From Bin87 sp965261195 (lineage in GTDB: Bacteria; Chloroflexota; Dehalococcoidia; Lucifugimonadales; UBA3495): a DNA stretch of 64,000 nt. Positions 1 through 8,489 of the stretch are shown piece by piece. The DNA is taken from NCBI GenBank assembly GCA_965261195.1, contig OZ253455.1, positions 3,968,001 through 4,032,000 on the forward strand. The letters are read 5' to 3'. Position numbers and translations under genes: made by a program. The notes under the pieces were generated by a model that was not told the DNA's origin, did not search any database, and saw only the letters and a program-made list of their open reading frames with translations. How positions within the stretch are numbered: the first letter of the stretch is position 1; the number at the start of each line of letters is the position of its first letter.

Positions 1-1204
1 CGCACTCGATGGCGTCCATCAGGGAAAAGTTGCTGATGGTCCACGGGAACAGGGTGCCTTCAGCATAGCCCGAACCGCGCAGGAAGAAGGGGGTGGCCGA
101 CAGGTCAACCACCTGCCGGACGCCCAACTTGCGCTGGACCATTTCCAGGCCGGAAATCCACACCCGCGCTTCCTCGTTGTTCCGATCCGCTTCCTGGCGA
201 TCCTCCCTGGTCAAACGGCCTTCGTCGTCATCGCCCGGTTTGCGCCGGTAGCAGTGGTGCCCCTCGTCGTTCAGCGCCATTATGTTCCGCAGGCCCATCA
301 ACTCCGGCATGACCCGTTGGACCATTTGGCCCTCTGATTCCAGAGTGGCCACTGGTTCCCCATGCCCTTGGAGCAGGTCGCGGCCGCCCCGGGAAATTTC
401 GACGCGTTCCCGGAGCCGGAGGGCGTGGTAGTTGGTGATGACGATCCTGGCTCGGTTGAGGTCGCCGAGCATATCGCTGGGGACCAGCTCGCGGCTGGCG
501 TAATAGCTGTCAGGGTCATTGGGCTGTAGTACTCGCAGGCGGTCCTTGATGGTCAGGCCGGGCGTGACCACCAGGAAACCGCGGGTGAACCGGCGGCTGT
601 TGGGGTGCCGCACCGCGTTGATGGTTTGCCAGGCGATAATCATCGCCATCACGGTGGTCTTGCCGGCTCCGGTTGCGAGCTTCAACGCCGCCCGCAGCAA
701 CTCTGGGTTCGCCGCTTCGCTGGCGTTAGCCAGCCATTGCAGGATACGCCGTCCGTTAACCCCGAGCCTCGGCGCAACCTCGGTGAGCCAGATCAGGGTC
801 TCCGCCGCCTCGACCTGGCAGAAAAAGGGACGGTAGTGGCTGAACTTGTGCTGCCGCCAATGGAGCAGCAAACGGGAGGTTTCCGGCGTAACGCCCCAGT
901 CGCTGTGGGAAGGGATATTCCGCCACTGGTCCACATGCCAACGTATCTCGTTCACCGCCGCGGTGACGTCGTACTGCTGATCTGCGGTGGACATACCCGC
1001 ACCTTCGTCCATGACGAAGGTGCGCTGGGACTCTCGAGCCCGCCCCCGCTGGCGTGGCTTTGGGATCGGCGTGATGAACTCGGCGCCGCGGCGAGTGTCG
1101 ATGATCCGTTGGGTCGGCTGGCCTCCGGCGTCCAACTCCCAGTGCCGGGATGGATAATCGTAGGGCGCGTTAATGATGGGCTGGTCAAAGAAGGGGTTTT
1201 CCAT
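1..1204 (-). CDS. Type III-like restriction endonuclease, DEAD/DEAH helicase subunit (5' part; gene runs off the left edge)
   Basis: A 401-codon N-terminal part of a large superfamily 2 helicase/nuclease, of the type annotated as BPTD_3080-family or type III Res-like restriction endonucleases. Walker A reads ATGAGKTTVMAM (about residue 176-187), the DExH box is DEGHH (about 312) and motif III is SATPF (about 369). The family-like N-terminus begins MENPFFDQPI and includes FITPIPKP. The ATG at 1204 is preceded by AAGGAG. The C-terminal helicase half and any nuclease domain lie outside the window, as would a partner methyltransferase. The gene is divergent from the XRE/peptidase/PD-(D/E)XK chain and shares an 84-bp promoter region with it. 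The helicase identity is firm; the restriction role is inferred from family and context. Confidence 0.88.
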   Translation of the reverse strand, partial: MENPFFDQPIINAPYDYPSRHWELDAGGQPTQRIIDTRRGAEFITPIPKPRQRGRARESQRTFVMDEGAGMSTADQQYDVTAAVNEIRWHVDQWRNIPSHSDWGVTPETSRLLLHWRQHKFSHYRPFFCQVEAAETLIWLTEVAPRLGVNGRRILQWLANASEAANPELLRAALKLATGAGKTTVMAMIIAWQTINAVRHPNSRRFTRGFLVVTPGLTIKDRLRVLQPNDPDSYYASRELVPSDMLGDLNRARIVITNYHALRLRERVEISRGGRDLLQGHGEPVATLESEGQMVQRVMPELMGLRNIMALNDEGHHCYRRKPGDDDEGRLTREDRQEADRNNEEARVWISGLEMVQRKLGVRQVVDLSATPFFLRGSGYAEGTLFPWTISNFSLMDAIEC

Positions 1205-1288
1205 AGTTCTCCTTGCCCCAAAGCATACTCTAACTAGGTGTTGACTATCAACTCAACATAGCATATCATCGAATTGAGGAGGCGAGCC
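1205..1288. promoter_or_regulatory. Divergent promoter pair with a palindromic candidate operator
   Basis: On the plus strand TTGACT (1241-1246) and TATCAT (1264-1269) are exactly 17 bp apart, placing a start about 12 bp before the XRE ATG. On the minus strand TTGATA (1251-1246) and TATGCT (1227-1222) are 18 bp apart and face the helicase gene. The two -35 boxes overlap within GTTGACTATCAAC (1240-1252), an inverted repeat with arms GTTGA/TCAAC. One bound XRE repressor could therefore shut both promoters; that is inference from position. Confidence 0.6.
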
Positions 1289-1648
1289 ATGGAATTTCCG
1301 CAGCGCCTGCGCGCGTTACGCCGCGAAGCACGGTTTAGCCAGCGCGGCCTGGCCGAAAGGGTCAGCGTTGACTTCACCTACCTCAGCAAGATTGAAAACG
1401 GGCGGGTCGAGCCGCCCAGCGAAACGGTCCTGAAGAATATAGCCCGAGAATTGGCCCGAGAACTGGAACTGGATGAAACCGAACTGGCGGACGAACTAAT
1501 CACTTTAGCCGGCAAGATACCGTCGGATCTGGCAGAAACGTTGGCCCGCAACCCGGGGGCGGTTCGATTTCTCCGTTCCCTGGGCGATGATGTGCGCTCC
1601 GCGGATGAATGGCAAAGATTGATACGCGGGCAGGATACCGAACAATGA
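1289..1648 (+). CDS. XRE-family helix-turn-helix regulator
   Basis: A 119-aa protein with an N-terminal HTH_3 domain (residues about 4-62), including FSQRGLAERVSVDFTYLSKI and the typical ENG turn, and a short alpha-helical tail. The ATG at 1289 is chosen over an upstream TTG at 1274 because GAGGAGG lies 6-7 bp before it. Its stop overlaps the next gene's start as ATGA (1645-1648). XRE plus ImmA/IrrE pairs are a known arrangement in which the peptidase cleaves the repressor, as in ICEBs1 ImmR/ImmA. Here the pair probably controls both the downstream chain and the divergent restriction gene through the palindrome at 1240-1252. Confidence 0.85.
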   Translation: MEFPQRLRALRREARFSQRGLAERVSVDFTYLSKIENGRVEPPSETVLKNIARELARELELDETELADELITLAGKIPSDLAETLARNPGAVRFLRSLGDDVRSADEWQRLIRGQDTEQ

Positions 1649-2205
1649 TGACGAGTGCTTTCTGGTCAGATGCCAAACTCGAACGAATGACGAACGGCTT
1701 GTTGACACAGTACGAGGCGCGGTACGGGCCAATCGACCGTCCCACGGTACCGGTTGAACGAATTCTGGAGGATGTTCTCGACCTGAGTATCCTATGGGAT
1801 AACGTTCCGGAGGAACCGGGGCAGTCGATACTCGCCGGGCTGGACCCAAATAACCGAACCGTGGTGTTCAACGAAGTACGGCTGGCTCTGATTGAGGAAA
1901 CTCCAGGTTTGTACAACACCGTACTGGCCCATGAAGCCGGCCATTGGGAGGCACACGTAGATGCGGCGTTGTTGAATCAGACGCCGTTGCCACAATTCGA
2001 CCGGGAATTCGGATGCCTCTACCGAGGACCCGGGCTTGGCGGTGACCTCAGAGAACGGCAGGCGCACCAATTCATGGGGTTCCTGCTCATGCCTTCCCAT
2101 CTGCTGCGCGAAGCTATCCGCGACGTAGATCTGCGCAACTGGCAGAACCTCTACGCTTTGCGGGAGCTCTTTCAAGTCACCATCACGGCGCTCACAGTCC
2201 GCCTA

Positions 2206-3012
2206 GGGCCTGTTCACACTAACAGTGCTGAGATGTTACCATGGCCGCATGGAGATTACAGAAGCTCAGTACGAACGCATTGCACCAGTCCTGCCCGTTC
2301 AGCGCGGCAACGTCAAACTGTCGAACTTGCAAGTGCTCAACGCGATCCTTTATGTCGCCGAGCAGGGTTGCAAGTGGCAGGGGTTGCCGCCCCGATTCGG
2401 CAATTGGCATACCGTCTACACTCGGATGAACCGCTGGTCGAAGAATGGGGTGCTCGACCGGGTGTTTGAACACCTGCAGCGGGAGCAGATCGTGCGCATC
2501 AAACTCGAAGCGGTCTCACTGGACAGCGCCATCGTCAAGGTTCATCCCGACGGCACTGGTGCGCTAAAAAAACGGACCCCAGGCTATCGGCAAGTCCCGG
2601 GGCGGCTGGACCACCAAGATTCATATGGTTGCCGCGGATGCTCGCACCGCCATAACGTTCGCGCTCTCCCCAGGGCAGGCCCACGACGCGCCGGAAGGGC
2701 GTAAGCTGCTGACCCGTCTGGGCCCGCAACGCCCGGGACCGTTCCTGTTGATGGACCGGGCCTACGAGGGCAATGAGACCCGCCAACTGGCCCTGGGGTT
2801 CATACCGGTGGTCCCGCCTCTGAGGACCCGTGTACACCCCTGGGAGTATGACCGGGAGCTGTATCAGAGGCGGAATGAGGTCGAACGGCTATTCTGCCGA
2901 TTGAAGGGATTTCGCCGCATATTCTCCCGTTTCGAGAAGCTCGATGTGATCTTCCTCGGGTTCATCTCATTCGCCCTCGTTGTCGATGCACTACGTTAGT
3001 GTGAACAGGCCC
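2206..3012 (+). mobile_element. IS5-family insertion sequence (IS427-like), 807 bp
   Basis: The ends are perfect 18-bp inverted repeats: GGGCCTGTTCACACTAAC at 2206-2223 and its complement at 2995-3012. It is flanked by a TA duplication (2204-2205 and 3013-3014). It carries one transposase read in two frames. The short TA target and overall size fit the IS427 group of IS5. It lies inside the metallopeptidase gene in the same orientation. Perfect repeats and an intact target duplication indicate a recent insertion. Confidence 0.92.
2249..2999 (+). CDS. IS5-family transposase in two frames (OrfA/OrfB)
   Basis: The first frame (ATG 2249) encodes the N-terminal IS5 transposase domain, including GCKWQGLPPRFGNWHTVY and the first catalytic Asp in LDSAIVK. 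The second frame continues with AIGKSRGGWTTKIHMVAADA, the second Asp in LLMDRAYEG and the Glu in RNEVERLFCRLKGFRR, ending at TAG 2997-2999. The frames meet at a run of seven A (2566-2572). Removing one A gives a continuous protein. The required shift is +1 (or -2), not the usual -1 slip, so it may be an indel, transcriptional slippage or a sequence error. The DDE triad itself looks complete. Confidence 0.82.
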
Positions 3013-3106
3013 TAGCCAAACTGAACCTGCTGTATATCTCCGACGACAAGAAGCTGTATCCGTCCCTACAGGTTTACGACGGCCAGATGTCATTACCATT
3101 CCTACA

Positions 3107-3232
3107 ATGAACATTCACCATGGAACGACGGTCGTTGCGTTGAAGGGTGACATACTCGAAGGCGCCTACTATACCGGCCGTGGCCGCATGACTTACGGCT
3201 CGGCCAAATTGACCTGTGCCGGACGATCCTAG
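3107..3232 (+). CDS. 41-aa small ORF coupled to the metallopeptidase stop
   Basis: The ATG at 3107 overlaps the peptidase stop as ATGA, the same coupling seen at two other junctions in this chain. The product starts MNIHHGTTVVALKGDILEGA and ends CAGRS, with no recognisable family. It ends 22 bp before the next ATG. The conserved coupling pattern argues for a real gene; nothing in the sequence gives a function. It may also be the remnant of a longer protein. Confidence 0.4.
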   Translation: MNIHHGTTVVALKGDILEGAYYTGRGRMTYGSAKLTCAGRS

Positions 3233-3254
3233 CATTTTCTTCGGAGTACTCAAC

Positions 3255-3647
3255 ATGAAACTAATCGAACTCATCGAACGCGCTCCCTGGCGGGAAGCGG
3301 TGACTTATCGTAAGACCTGGCCTCATGAATACGTGCTGCTGCAGAAGGACGACCAGCGTGAACTGCTCGAAGCAGTGTGCCAGCGCATGAGCAATGGAGA
3401 AGGCGTCCCGAGCCGGTTCTTCGCCATGCGCAACCAATACCTGTTCATCGGCGATTACAAGTACTGGCTCATGATCCCTCCGGATCAGGTGGATTGGGGC
3501 AATGAGGAGGTCCTGAACCGCGCGCGCCTCTATCGTGACCGCCGTGATTTCGTGATTCAGGACGGCGACCGCGGGATGCGGTATGACTACCCGACCAACC
3601 CGGCAGAACCTTACCGGGCAGACGTTCAATCGGGGGAACGAGTATGA
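3255..3647 (+). CDS. Unknown 130-aa protein in the restriction-linked chain
   Basis: A soluble protein rich in Trp, Tyr and Arg (PWREAVTYRKTWPHEYVLLQ near the N-terminus; YLFIGDYKYWLMIPPDQVDW in the middle). It has no membrane segment or signal peptide. The ATG at 3255 has a weak CGGAG upstream; in-frame extension to 3216 lacks a ribosome site. Its stop overlaps an ATG in the ATGA manner (3644-3647). I recognise no named family. Its fixed place between an ImmA-type peptidase and a PD-(D/E)XK nuclease suggests it is a component of the same system. Confidence 0.7.
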   Translation: MKLIELIERAPWREAVTYRKTWPHEYVLLQKDDQRELLEAVCQRMSNGEGVPSRFFAMRNQYLFIGDYKYWLMIPPDQVDWGNEEVLNRARLYRDRRDFVIQDGDRGMRYDYPTNPAEPYRADVQSGERV

Positions 3648-4930
3648 CGGCTGATACGACAGGAGCGAACGATTTTGAACTGGTGCGCTAACTGGAAGCT
3701 TTGGACAGCCTGGCGGGGAACCTCGCATCGTTAGGTGGATTGCTCGACACCCGTGAACAGCGGGAAGAGGGCGTGGATCTGTTCGAACTCCTGAACCTCT
3801 GGTGGCAGGAGGACATACATTCCCGGTTGCTCACCTGGCTGCTGGACCCCAATGGCAGCCATGGCGTCGGCGACTATTTCCTCAAGAACTTCCTGCTCCA
3901 CAGCGCTGGCCAAGCCGCAGACTTGGGCACCCCCACCATCTCCGAGGACCGTATTCGCGACGGGGATTGGTCGGGAGCGACATCACAACGGGAATGGTAC
4001 AGGGTGGTGGATGGAGGCAGCGGCTGGCTGGACATCCTGGTGGTAAACGAGCGGCTCAAAACCCTGTGTGCCATCGAGAATAAGATATTTTCTCCGGAAA
4101 GCGTTAGACAACTGACCTTTTACCACAAAGCTCTGGAACGCGATTATTGTGATTACAACCGGCATTATATGTTCCTTTCCCCCACCGGTAGGGCTCCCCA
4201 ACAACCTGAGGACCAGTCAACTTGGACACCAGTGAGCTACGATGCCGTTCTTGAGTTGGCTGAACGAACGATCGCCGAGCATGAGAAATGCCTTCACGCG
4301 AATGTTCAGGCCTTGCTGCGGCAATACACCAACACTTTGATGAGGAGAATCGTGCCGGTTCCCAGTGACGTCCAAAAGCGCGCCCGAGAAATCTACATCG
4401 CCAACCGCGACGCGCTAGAGTTGGTTTACCAGCACAAGCCGGACTATGAAGCAGAAACCAAGCAGATGCTGATGGAGGCAGTTCGTCAACAGGGTTGGGA
4501 AATCGACCTGAATTATTCACTTTACTTCAGGTTTAGTCCGACCGAATGGGACAACATCAGCGCCCTTCAAACCGGAACCGAGTTCAGCCAGTCCAATGCG
4601 TTGCTCCAGTTTGAGTTTTATGTGGACACTAGGTTCACTCGTCTGCAGCTTACTCTCTTCCGAGGCGCAGACGAGTCAATCAGAGAACGTATTGTCGCCA
4701 GCGTCAATCAGCATCCAGAACTGTTTAACCGAGCCGACGTTGTGCCCGAAACCGGGATCAGGTTCCTGCACGTCGGAGACAATATTTTGCGCGAGAGCGA
4801 TTTCGACAATTGGGACGCCCCGGCGGTTAGAGACAGGATGAAGGCGTCGGTGAAGGACTTCGCCGCCCACCAATTCCCCGCAATGCACGAGGTGATAGTG
4901 CAGTGCCTGCGGGACAACGAAGGCCAATAG
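3644..4930 (+). pseudogene. PD-(D/E)XK nuclease (PDDEXK_4-like) with an early in-frame stop
   Basis: The body of the protein (TTG 3701 to TAG 4930, 409 aa) is a PD-(D/E)XK nuclease. It has QEDIHSRLLTWLLDPNGSHG near the N-terminus and the core D111 (GWLDILVV) with E126-x-K128 (AIENK), numbered from the TTG. This matches the family annotated as PD-(D/E)XK nuclease superfamily PF14281. An ATG at 3644, coupled to the previous stop, is in the same frame but meets TAA at 3689-3691 after 15 codons. CAA to TAA would explain it, giving VRQLEALDSLAG. Either translation now begins at 3692-3701 and the nuclease is intact, or the gene has lost its normal start. Confidence 0.75.
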
Positions 4931-5389
4931 ACCGGCACCTGGATCGTCTATTGTCGGCGGTCCGCCGATATAGACTCCGCGATGCCAATCGTGGGGGCTG
5001 AACTGGGGTCGCATGGCCCCGAATATTGTTGCCAAACTCCCAACGACCGTTCCCCACCTACCTGCCCTGAGAACCGAATCGAGCCGCGAGCTCCCGCCCA
5101 CTGTGGCCATTGAGGTGTACCCGGTCGGCTAGACCCGTGGCTTCGGAGATCCTCACAAGGCAGGCGATCCTGAACGTCGTCGAACCGTAGACGTCCTCGT
5201 CGTTACCCACAGCTGTGAAGGGCGGCGGCAAAACGTACCACTGGGGCGGGGCAAAAATCGCATTTAGCGCACCCACTATTTTTGAGTATACAAAATAATA
5301 AGTTGGTAGTCCTCATCCCGCCACGGCTCCGATTGACGGCAAACCTGGCTGAATCCGGTAGCGTAGCGACTACCCGTACTTGATAGACT
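4931..5389. other. Intergenic stretch with no supported gene
   Basis: About 460 bp between two convergent genes. A minus-strand frame at 5058-5276 (72 codons, GTG start) is open and includes QWYVLPPPFTAVGNDEDVYG, but I recognise no family and see no ribosome site. It could be the end of a lost gene. An AT-rich patch lies at 5281-5303. I see nothing else that can be supported. Confidence 0.4.
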
Positions 5390-5422
5390 AATCCGGCCCT
5401 GACGCACCATCAGGGCCGGATT
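5390..5422. terminator. Bidirectional stem-loop terminator
   Basis: A perfect 13-bp stem, AATCCGGCCCTGA (5390-5402) with its complement at 5410-5422, and a 7-nt loop. It lies between the ends of two convergent genes. The T-tract is weak on both strands. Confidence 0.7.
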
Positions 5423-5455
5423 TCTATTGATTCGGATTTCTATGGATGTGGCAGG

Positions 5456-6205
5456 TTAGCTATCAGGTACGGGCGCCCCGGCGTCGTCAGTGTCGTCCGG
5501 GCGCTCCGGTTCGGGTGCGTGCTCGGATTCCTGACCGTCTTCGTGCTCGCCGGGTTCGTTCTGGCTGGTCATGGCTGCCTGCATCTGCTCGGTCCAGTTC
5601 TGGAACCAGCGGCGAAACTCATCCAGGGCCGGCGGCGCGACGTAAATCACTTCAACGTCGCTGGGGAATTGCACCTGGTGACGTTCGTTGACCAGCAGCA
5701 GGCCGGATTCGTCCTCGCCCAGGGTGGCGTCGATGGCGTTGGCGATGAATTCGTAACGACGGCGATTCGCCTCGGCGTACCACTCCCGCAACCGGAGGGC
5801 CACGGCCTGGCTCATCAACGGCCCCATGAGGCACCGTTGCAGGTCCAGAGTCTCGGCCAGTAGCTCGATTGACTCAGTGGATTCCAGAGTGGCGCCGGCT
5901 TCGGTGAGGGCACGGACGACAGCGTGGCTGCCTGCTCCCATGGCCTGCAAGTAACCCATTCCCGCCTCTCCGCCCTCGGGTATGTTCTCATGATAAACGT
6001 GGGTGATGCTGCCGAGGGCGTTCTGCACGGCGCGCACCTGCACTTCCACTTGCTCCCAGTAACGGCTGACGACTGCGGCGCATTCCTCCGGTATGTGTTC
6101 GGCCGGCGCTGGGATCTGCACCAGCGGGGCCAGCAGCAATTTCCGCTTGCCGTCGTAGTTGGCCGACGCCGGCCGGTTTATTCTGCCCAATTCCCCTGAT
6201 GCCAT
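5456..6205 (-). CDS. Unknown 249-aa protein with an acidic C-terminal tail
   Basis: A soluble protein of 249 aa starting at ATG 6205. The first 200 residues look folded and helical, with LDLQRCLMGPLMSQAVALRL in the middle and LLLVNERHQVQFPSDVEVIY before the tail. The last 35 residues are low-complexity Glu/Asp/Pro (EPGEHEDGQESEHAPEPERP). I recognise no family. Its start is 78 bp from the right-hand IS copy and it ends at the terminator at 5390-5422, so it is probably a single-gene unit whose promoter region may have been disturbed by the ISAs1 element. Confidence 0.7.
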   Translation of the reverse strand: MASGELGRINRPASANYDGKRKLLLAPLVQIPAPAEHIPEECAAVVSRYWEQVEVQVRAVQNALGSITHVYHENIPEGGEAGMGYLQAMGAGSHAVVRALTEAGATLESTESIELLAETLDLQRCLMGPLMSQAVALRLREWYAEANRRRYEFIANAIDATLGEDESGLLLVNERHQVQFPSDVEVIYVAPPALDEFRRWFQNWTEQMQAAMTSQNEPGEHEDGQESEHAPEPERPDDTDDAGAPVPDS

Positions 6206-6282
6206 ACGCGCGTTAGTCCCCCGTGCAGTTTCCTGAGGATATGATAACGCGAGAGTTGCCGCGACCCAAGTGGTACGGCGAC

Positions 6283-7463
6283 CAGGGTCTTTCGGTTTTC
6301 AAGGGTTGTCTAGGCCGAGGATGCGCAGGGATTGTCCTGTGGTCCAGCCGATGCGCCGCAAGGCCGCCGCGATGTTGCTTTCCCCGGCATGACGCAGCAC
6401 GCTCACCACGATGTTGCGCACTATCGCCATTACCTGCGGCGCGGCCCCTTTCCGTACCCTACTGGCGTCTTCCCCCAGGGTTACATCCCGCACGTAGTGC
6501 AGACGGTTCTCAATTTCCCAATGCCCCCGTATATGTCTGAGCATCGCCTTTGGCCCCACCTTTCCGTCCAGACTGGTGATGGCGTAGCGCGACTCAGTGG
6601 CGGTCTGGCCGCGGCCCAGGGCGCGTCGCGTGATGCGGCACACCTGCCCCACATCGGGCCAGTCCAGGTAGTCGTTGAGCGCGTCGGTAGCTGACAATTC
6701 ACGGATTTCCCAGCGGTCGCCATGCCGGTTCCGGGTCCGCGCCTTCCGGTACTGTCCGCCCCGTACCGGCGCGGCGAAGGCCAGCGCGATGTCGTCGTAA
6801 AGTTCCCGCTGGTTCCGCTTCACGATGACCAGGTAGTCGCCGCCGGCGTCCCTGATCTGCTGGCAATAATCCCGCTGGCAGTACAGCGCGTCCCCGGTCA
6901 CCAGATTGCCCGCCACCGGCAGCAGCGTTGCCGTCAACTCCCGGGCCGCCGTCAGCTCCCCCTGACCTGGCCCGACCCCCCTTTTGCCCCGCTACCAGGC
7001 CGACGCCATGGGCATAACCCGCCACCAGCCGCACGCCGGGCAGTTCCTCCCCGTGTATCCCGCGCAGCGCCTTGCCGTCCACCGCAATGGCCACCCTTTC
7101 CCCAGTGGCGGCCAGCCACTGCCGGGTCCACTGGGCCAGCGCCGCCTCAAAGGCGTCGGTGTCCAACTGGCAGAACACGGCGTGCAACGTGCTCACCGCC
7201 GGGGTCGTGGGTCGAGTGAAGCCCATGGCTGACACTGCGTCCGGGTCCTGTTGGCGCCCCCACTGGCAGATGGCGTAAAGGCTGCGGGCGCCGGAGAGCA
7301 TGGCGCAGACGGCCAAGGTCAGGATGGCGGGCAACGGATGTCGCTTGCCCTGGGGCGAGCGTGGGTCGGGGACGGCGCCCAAGGCTGCGGGCAGGCTGCG
7401 GGCTAATTCGTTAGTCTCCATGACAACAGATTAGCCGCTTTTTTAGAAAACCGAAAGACCCTG
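6283..7463 (-). mobile_element. ISAs1-family insertion sequence, 1181 bp
   Basis: The ends are perfect 18-bp inverted repeats: CAGGGTCTTTCGGTTTTC at 6283-6300 and its complement at 7446-7463. It is flanked by a 10-bp direct repeat GTACGGCGAC (6273-6282 and 7464-7473). The 10-bp target duplication, size and transposase type fit the ISAs1 family (the H-repeat-associated group). The intact duplication indicates an unrearranged insertion. Confidence 0.92.
6299..7421 (-). pseudogene. ISAs1-family transposase with a frameshift in a G run
   Basis: The first frame starts at ATG 7421 (METNELARSLPAALGAVPDP), with the family N-terminus VPDPRSPQGKRHPLPAILTL and AIAVDGKALRG carrying the first catalytic Asp. 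The second frame covers TGDALYCQRDYCQQI through GHWEIENRLHYVRDVTLGED to the stop at 6299. The break is at six G on the coding strand (C6 at 6976-6981); removing one base gives QKGVGPGQGELTAARELTAT, a normal ISAs1 sequence. As read, the enzyme would be inactive unless slippage occurs; a base-calling error is equally possible. Confidence 0.85.
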
Positions 7464-7516
7464 GTACGGCGACCAGGACGATTGCAAAGTTACGGGCAGT
7501 TGACCCTACCCGCTTG

Positions 7517-7657
7517 TCCTGAGCCTGTCGAAGGACGGTCGCCAATGGTTCGACAATCTCACCATGAGCGGAGGTTGGGCTGACAACGGTAGGTATCGAG
7601 TGTTTGGCGGAGGTTTCCACCCTCACCCTCACCCTCTCCCTTGACGGGAGAGGGGAC
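7517..7657. repeat. Dispersed palindromic repeats (two types)
   Basis: At 7517-7573 a CCTGAGCCTGTCGAAGGAC-type unit continues with GGTTCGACAATCTCACCATG, an imperfect inverted repeat. At 7618-7657 a CACCCTCTCCC/GGGAGAGGGG hairpin unit follows. The same units recur near 13466-13555, 16453, 22892-23013 and 43532. They lie only between genes here and precede the lut operon. Confidence 0.65.
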
Positions 7658-7706
7658 ATTATGAGCGCAGGAACCGTATTGCCGGAACGGTAACGCTCTG
7701 CTAACC

Positions 7707-8486
7707 TTGCCAGACGACTGCCGCGCGGAGCGTTACTTGACTCAGCCGATCCCCAAACGGGCCTCTCTATTCGTTACCTGCATTATCGACCAGCTCTACC
7801 CAGAGGTGGGCGTGAGCGTGGTTCGGGTTTTGCGCCAGCAGGGTGTCAGCGTGGATTTCCCGTCCGGCCAAACCTGCTGCGGGCAGCCGCTTTACAACTC
7901 GGGTTTTACCGCCGAGGCCAAGCGGTTGGCGGTACGCGTCCTGGATGCTTTTGAGGATGGCGACTACGTGGTGGTGCCATCCGGGTCTTGCGGCGCCATG
8001 ATGCGGGTGTTTTACCAGGATTTGTTCGCTGACGACCCGGCGCTGCTGCAACGCGCCGAGGCGTTATCGAAGCGGGTGTACGAGTTCACCGAGTTTCTGG
8101 TAGATGTGCTGGGAGTGGATGGCATTCCCAACGCTGCCAGCGCCGAAGGCTCGACGTTGACCTACCATCCATCCTGCCATTTGTTGCGTGAAATGGAGGT
8201 TCGGGATGCGCCGCGGCGATTACTGGATGGGTCGGGCGTGTCGGTAACCGATCTGCCCAATGCCGAACAATGCTGCGGTTTTGGTGGGACGTTTGCCATC
8301 AAGTATCCGCACATTTCGGAGGCAATGCTGTCCGACAAGGTTGATTCCATCATTGAGAGCGGCGCCGACACCATCACCGCCTGCGACATGGGGTGCCTGA
8401 TGCACATTGGCGGCGCGGTAAGCCGGCGCAAATTGCCGGTGAAAGTGCGACACATCGCGCAAGTGCTGGACCGGCCGGGGAACTGA
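7707..8486 (+). CDS. lutA: L-lactate utilisation protein LutA (LldE), CCG-domain Fe-S protein
   Basis: A subunit of the cytoplasmic LutABC complex that oxidises L-lactate to pyruvate. Two CCG domains are seen: the first has TCCGQPLYNSG (about residue 53) with PSGSCGAMM, the second has YHPSCHLLREMEV (about 151) and AEQCCGFGG (about 188) with CDMGC. The length (259 aa) is normal. The only start giving the family N-terminus ASLFVTCIIDQLYPEVGVSV is a TTG (7707, or 7737 a few codons later); there is no ATG. It is 3 bp from lutB and the two are surely cotranscribed. Confidence 0.9.
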   Translation: MPDDCRAERYLTQPIPKRASLFVTCIIDQLYPEVGVSVVRVLRQQGVSVDFPSGQTCCGQPLYNSGFTAEAKRLAVRVLDAFEDGDYVVVPSGSCGAMMRVFYQDLFADDPALLQRAEALSKRVYEFTEFLVDVLGVDGIPNAASAEGSTLTYHPSCHLLREMEVRDAPRRLLDGSGVSVTDLPNAEQCCGFGGTFAIKYPHISEAMLSDKVDSIIESGADTITACDMGCLMHIGGAVSRRKLPVKVRHIAQVLDRPGN

Positions 8487-8489
8487 CCG

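Larger units (their letters stand above)
1645..3110 (+). pseudogene. ImmA/IrrE-family metallopeptidase, interrupted by an IS5-type element
   Basis: A zinc peptidase of the ImmA/IrrE family (DUF955-like). The catalytic motif is HEAGHWEAH (HExxH with a following H, about residue 98 on) and a helical substrate-binding region follows. The start at 1645 overlaps the XRE stop as ATGA; an in-frame ATG at 1609 is less likely. The gene is cut at codon 187 by the element at 2206-3012. If that element and one copy of the TA target duplication (3013-3014) are removed, the frame reads LTVRLAKLNLLYISDDKKLY and ends at TGA 3108-3110, giving 218 aa. The current product would lose the C-terminal 31 residues and run into the element. 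Confidence 0.88.

Noticed and set aside
2566..2572. Programmed -1 frameshift in the IS5 transposase
   Set aside because: The frame change needed is +1 or -2; a -1 slip at the A run leads to the wrong frame.
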